A DNA stretch of 6,735 nucleotides from Candidatus Heimdallarchaeota archaeon (lineage in GTDB: Archaea; Asgardarchaeota; Heimdallarchaeia; JABLTI01). Made by a program: the position numbers and the translations under genes. The notes under the pieces were generated by a model that did no database searches, was not told the DNA's origin, and saw nothing but the letters and a program-made list of their open reading frames with translations. Location of the stretch: positions 1 to 6,735 of the forward strand of contig DAOVHJ010000144.1 in assembly GCA_030671945.1 (NCBI GenBank). Reading direction: 5' to 3'. This document shows positions 4,873 to 6,735 of the stretch, in pieces (the stretch's first letter is position 1; each line of letters opens with the position of its first letter).

Positions 4873-6021
4873 TCAAAGAAAGATTTCATATTCACCAATG
4901 CCAAAATCCTCATTTGTTTGCCAGTAGTCATCGATAGAATCCAACATTGCTAATTTTGAAGCACCCACATATGGCATTAAATCCGTTTGTGCTGTTGATA
5001 GGATCCTAATATCGTTTTTACATTCCGGAAGTAAAATTGCTAATTCATCCTCAAGTCTCTTCTTTAATCCCAAGAATTTTGCCCCCCCACCTGTTAGACA
5101 AATGTTGTTACTAAATTCCTTCCATAGTCTAATGTTCAAACTTTTGATAACATTAGCAATTGCTTGGGATAAATTAATCTCTTTCATGTTGTATTTGTTG
5201 CCTTCGCAATCACTTCTTGGACACAAGGTAACTTTCTCTGAGAAGAATTTTTTGTAAAAGAAGAGCTCAGGTAGTTTCCACCTTTCTGAACCAAGATTGA
5301 ATGTATATTTATCAATATAGTATGTTATTGGTCTCTTATCAATTTCCTTCATATTCTGATTATATGACCTTACAAAGCAATGGTTTTCTTTTATGTCACG
5401 AATAAACATGGAATCTATTGGTCCTTCGTAGCCTTGTTTTTGTAACCAAGACCCTAATTGTAATGTTAACTCGAGACCACCAAATGATATTTGAGCTATC
5501 TGCTCTTCCAGTATTGCTGCTTGATATATCGGTACGATTCTTATTTGTGAAAATCCAATATCTACAACAATTGCGGTTAATTTCCTCATCATTGGTAAAT
5601 AGGCAACTAGTGAAAGGAAAGGATCTGAGATAACAGCAATCTTTTCTGCTAATAATTCCTCATGGAAATATTCAAGAACCAAATCTCTAAACGGACTATC
5701 AGTTAGTTCTGCAGTTGGTAGACTGATGAGTATAGGATTAACAACAGGATCAATCTTTAATTTCTTTACACTTGCTAACCAATATGCTTTTATGAGTTCT
5801 TCATTTGTAGTTTGACTACCCTCGATTGGGAATCGTCTTATCCTCACATTCAAATCAGTGCTTTGTTCCGGGAAAACAAATCGAGGATATTTTTCTCCCC
5901 CAAAACCAATTTTTGTGCTTGAAGCTCCATGAATAATAAGAGTAGGAGTTAAATCTAGTTCTTCTTCATCAGCTTCTGATCCAGTTTCAACTGCTATCTT
6001 GCTTTTATCCGGTTTCTTCAT
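4873..6021 (-). CDS. Divergent actin-family protein lacking the D-loop region
   Basis: Numbering is from the TTG at 6036 (387 aa); the ATG at 6021 is residue 6 and gives 382 aa. The whole length aligns by eye with eukaryotic actin. Phosphate-1 region: LIIHGASSTKIGFGG (33-47), then PRFVFP. Phosphate-2: VVDIGFSQIRIVPIY (157-171). IRDIKENHCFV (212-222) matches actin VRDIKEKLCYV, keeping the adenine-pocket K213/E214 pair. LGSERWKLPELFF matches IGNERFRCPEALF. The adenosine loop is LTGGGAKFLG (314-323), and YVGASKLAMLDS plus YWQTNEDF match the actin C-terminus. Differences: only 12 residues separate VFP from FPIEG, against 36 in actin, so most of subdomain 2 with the DNase-I loop is missing. Residues at actin D11, Q137, D157 and H161 are I, D, F and R. 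There is a charged N-terminal extension of about 30 residues and an insertion with CPRSDC (272-277). It is probably cytoskeletal or an actin-fold scaffold with weak or no ATPase; this role is inferred. Confidence 0.9.
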   Translation of the reverse strand: MKKPDKSKIAVETGSEADEEELDLTPTLIIHGASSTKIGFGGEKYPRFVFPEQSTDLNVRIRRFPIEGSQTTNEELIKAYWLASVKKLKIDPVVNPILISLPTAELTDSPFRDLVLEYFHEELLAEKIAVISDPFLSLVAYLPMMRKLTAIVVDIGFSQIRIVPIYQAAILEEQIAQISFGGLELTLQLGSWLQKQGYEGPIDSMFIRDIKENHCFVRSYNQNMKEIDKRPITYYIDKYTFNLGSERWKLPELFFYKKFFSEKVTLCPRSDCEGNKYNMKEINLSQAIANVIKSLNIRLWKEFSNNICLTGGGAKFLGLKKRLEDELAILLPECKNDIRILSTAQTDLMPYVGASKLAMLDSIDDYWQTNEDFGIGEYEIFL

Positions 6022-6060
6022 CCTTTTGGTTAACAAATGAGACGACCTTAATTAATCGAT

Positions 6061-6068
6061 AATATAGT
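6061..6068 (-). promoter_or_regulatory. TATA box for the actin-family gene
   Basis: The minus strand reads ACTATATT, centred about 28 nt before TTG 6036 and 43 nt before ATG 6021. The predicted start site, near 6039, gives a nearly leaderless message if TTG is used, or a leader of about 18 nt for ATG 6021. AAGG at about 6046-6049 is 9 nt before TTG 6036, so the TTG cannot be excluded. Confidence 0.42.
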
Positions 6069-6167
6069 AAATACTACTTTTTCAATATTATAATGATGTG
6101 GTTTGAATAAACTCTCGCAGTCATAAGGATTTTACAATGGAAAATTAACGGATTATATTTCATCAAT

Positions 6168-6181
6168 CGAAATAAAGTTTT
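6168..6181 (+). promoter_or_regulatory. Possible BRE/TATA for gatE transcription
   Basis: CGAAATAAAGTTTT resembles a purine-rich BRE followed by a TATA element. It predicts a start site near 6201, giving a gatE leader of about 87 nt that carries the small ORF. A second candidate, CATATAATC at about 6223-6231, would give a shorter leader of about 35 nt. The sequence alone does not decide between them. Confidence 0.3.
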
Positions 6182-6200
6182 TTAACCGCTTATATTATCA

Positions 6201-6281
6201 ATGGTTTTGAGTGAAACATCATCATATAATCTTAGAAACAGGTCATATCCTTATCGAGATAGTTATTATTCCGAGCTGTGA
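6201..6281 (+). CDS. Possible 26-codon upstream ORF before gatE
   Basis: ATG 6201 opens a 26-residue frame (MVLSETSSYNLRNRSY...) ending in TGA at 6279-6281, 6 nt before the gatE ATG and in the same frame as gatE. The peptide is rich in Ser, Tyr and Arg and matches nothing I recognise. A BRE/TATA-like stretch (CGAAATAAAGTTTT, about 6168-6181) lies about 25 bp before the ATG, which is the spacing for a leaderless transcript starting at 6201. It could be a leader peptide that affects gatE translation, or a chance ORF in a 5' leader. Confidence 0.22.
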   Translation: MVLSETSSYNLRNRSYPYRDSYYSEL

Positions 6282-6287
6282 GAATTA

Positions 6288-6735
6288 ATGCTAGAACTAG
6301 AGAAAATTGACTTTAAGAAAATGGGTTTTCGTGCAGGCATAGAAGTGCATCACCAAATAAAAACAAAGAGGAAACTCTTCTGTAATTGCTCTCCCATCCT
6401 TTGCGATGGAGAACCAGATTATTTATTTGAACGATACTTCAGACCAGTATTGGGGGAAATGGGTGATTTTGATGCTGGGATGCTTATTGAGTTTGAGAAA
6501 GGTTATCGAGTAATTTATCATGCATATGAGGCTTCTGTTTGCAATTATGAACAAGATGAGCAACCCCCTTTCTGGCCTGATTATGAAGGAATTTATATGG
6601 GGTATGAATTAGCTCATTGGCTTAATTTTTCAGCTTTAGTTGATGAAGTTGTAGTCTCAAGAAAGCAATATCTAGATGGATCAATCACAACAGGATTCCA
6701 AAGAACAATGATCGTTGCTCGAGATGGATGGGTAC
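6288..6735 (+). CDS. gatE: Glu-tRNA(Gln) amidotransferase subunit E, N-terminal part
   Basis: From ATG 6288 the frame is open for 149 codons to the window edge. It begins MLELEKIDFKKMGFRAGIEVHHQIKTKRKLFCNCSP; the 'G(L/F)..G.E.H.Q..T..KLFC.C' block (residues 13-34) is the amidotransferase GatB/E signature. Further on, YEQDEQPPFWPDYEGIY (87-103) corresponds to the archaeal 'DE.PP' block. DEVVVSRKQYLDGSITTGFQRT (118-139) matches the GatE 'R...IDGS.T.GFQRT' motif and separates GatE from GatB. With GatD, an asparaginase-type glutaminase not in this window, GatE converts Glu-tRNA(Gln) to Gln-tRNA(Gln) in the cytosol; the GatDE pair is restricted to archaea. Several positions (SVCNYEQDEQPPFW, Q and Y before LDGS) differ from the GatE consensus I know, so a divergent lineage or paralogue is possible. 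The weak Shine-Dalgarno GTGAG lies 5-6 nt upstream. It is divergent from the actin-family gene. Confidence 0.87.
   Translation, partial: MLELEKIDFKKMGFRAGIEVHHQIKTKRKLFCNCSPILCDGEPDYLFERYFRPVLGEMGDFDAGMLIEFEKGYRVIYHAYEASVCNYEQDEQPPFWPDYEGIYMGYELAHWLNFSALVDEVVVSRKQYLDGSITTGFQRTMIVARDGWV

Overview
The window is AT-rich archaeal DNA, most likely from an Asgard archaeon of the Loki-/Heimdall-/Gerdarchaeia kind. Two genes point there: the 5' part of gatE, the archaeal-type Glu-tRNA(Gln) amidotransferase subunit E, and a full-length eukaryote-type actin homologue. The actin homologue aligns with eukaryotic actin from the phosphate-1 loop to the C-terminus. Upstream regions have TATA-like boxes and few strong Shine-Dalgarno sites, which also fits archaea. 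The lineage is inferred from gene content; no phylogeny was run.

Layout. At the left edge is the N-terminus of an M20 metallopeptidase (minus, partial). It is divergent from a plus-strand pair: a GNAT acetyltransferase with a degenerate C-terminal half, followed at once by a class I SAM methyltransferase whose frame is broken by an in-frame TAA before motif I. A hairpin with T-runs on both strands separates that pair from a convergent SagB/nitroreductase-like FMN oxidoreductase (minus). The oxidoreductase is divergent from a GrpB/UPF0157 nucleotidyltransferase-fold gene (plus). A 17-bp palindrome lies near the middle of the spacer between them. GrpB converges with a protein made almost wholly of 34-residue TPR units (minus). 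Next come a small CoA-binding (YccU-like) protein and the actin homologue, both minus. The window ends in gatE (plus), divergent from the actin gene.

How the genes relate. Most are single genes with their own promoters; the clearest co-transcribed unit is GNAT-methyltransferase. The CoA-binding gene lies 75 bp downstream of the actin gene and may be read with it, but a TATA-like box also precedes it. I see no mobile element, CRISPR array, tRNA or rRNA, and no spacer longer than about 300 bases.

The most notable object is the actin homologue. It keeps the actin core and several adenine-pocket residues. It lacks about 24 residues where subdomain 2 and the DNase-I-binding loop should be. Residues aligned with actin D11, Q137, D157 and H161 are replaced. 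It looks like an actin-fold protein that may bind nucleotide but is unlikely to hydrolyse it or polymerise in the usual way.
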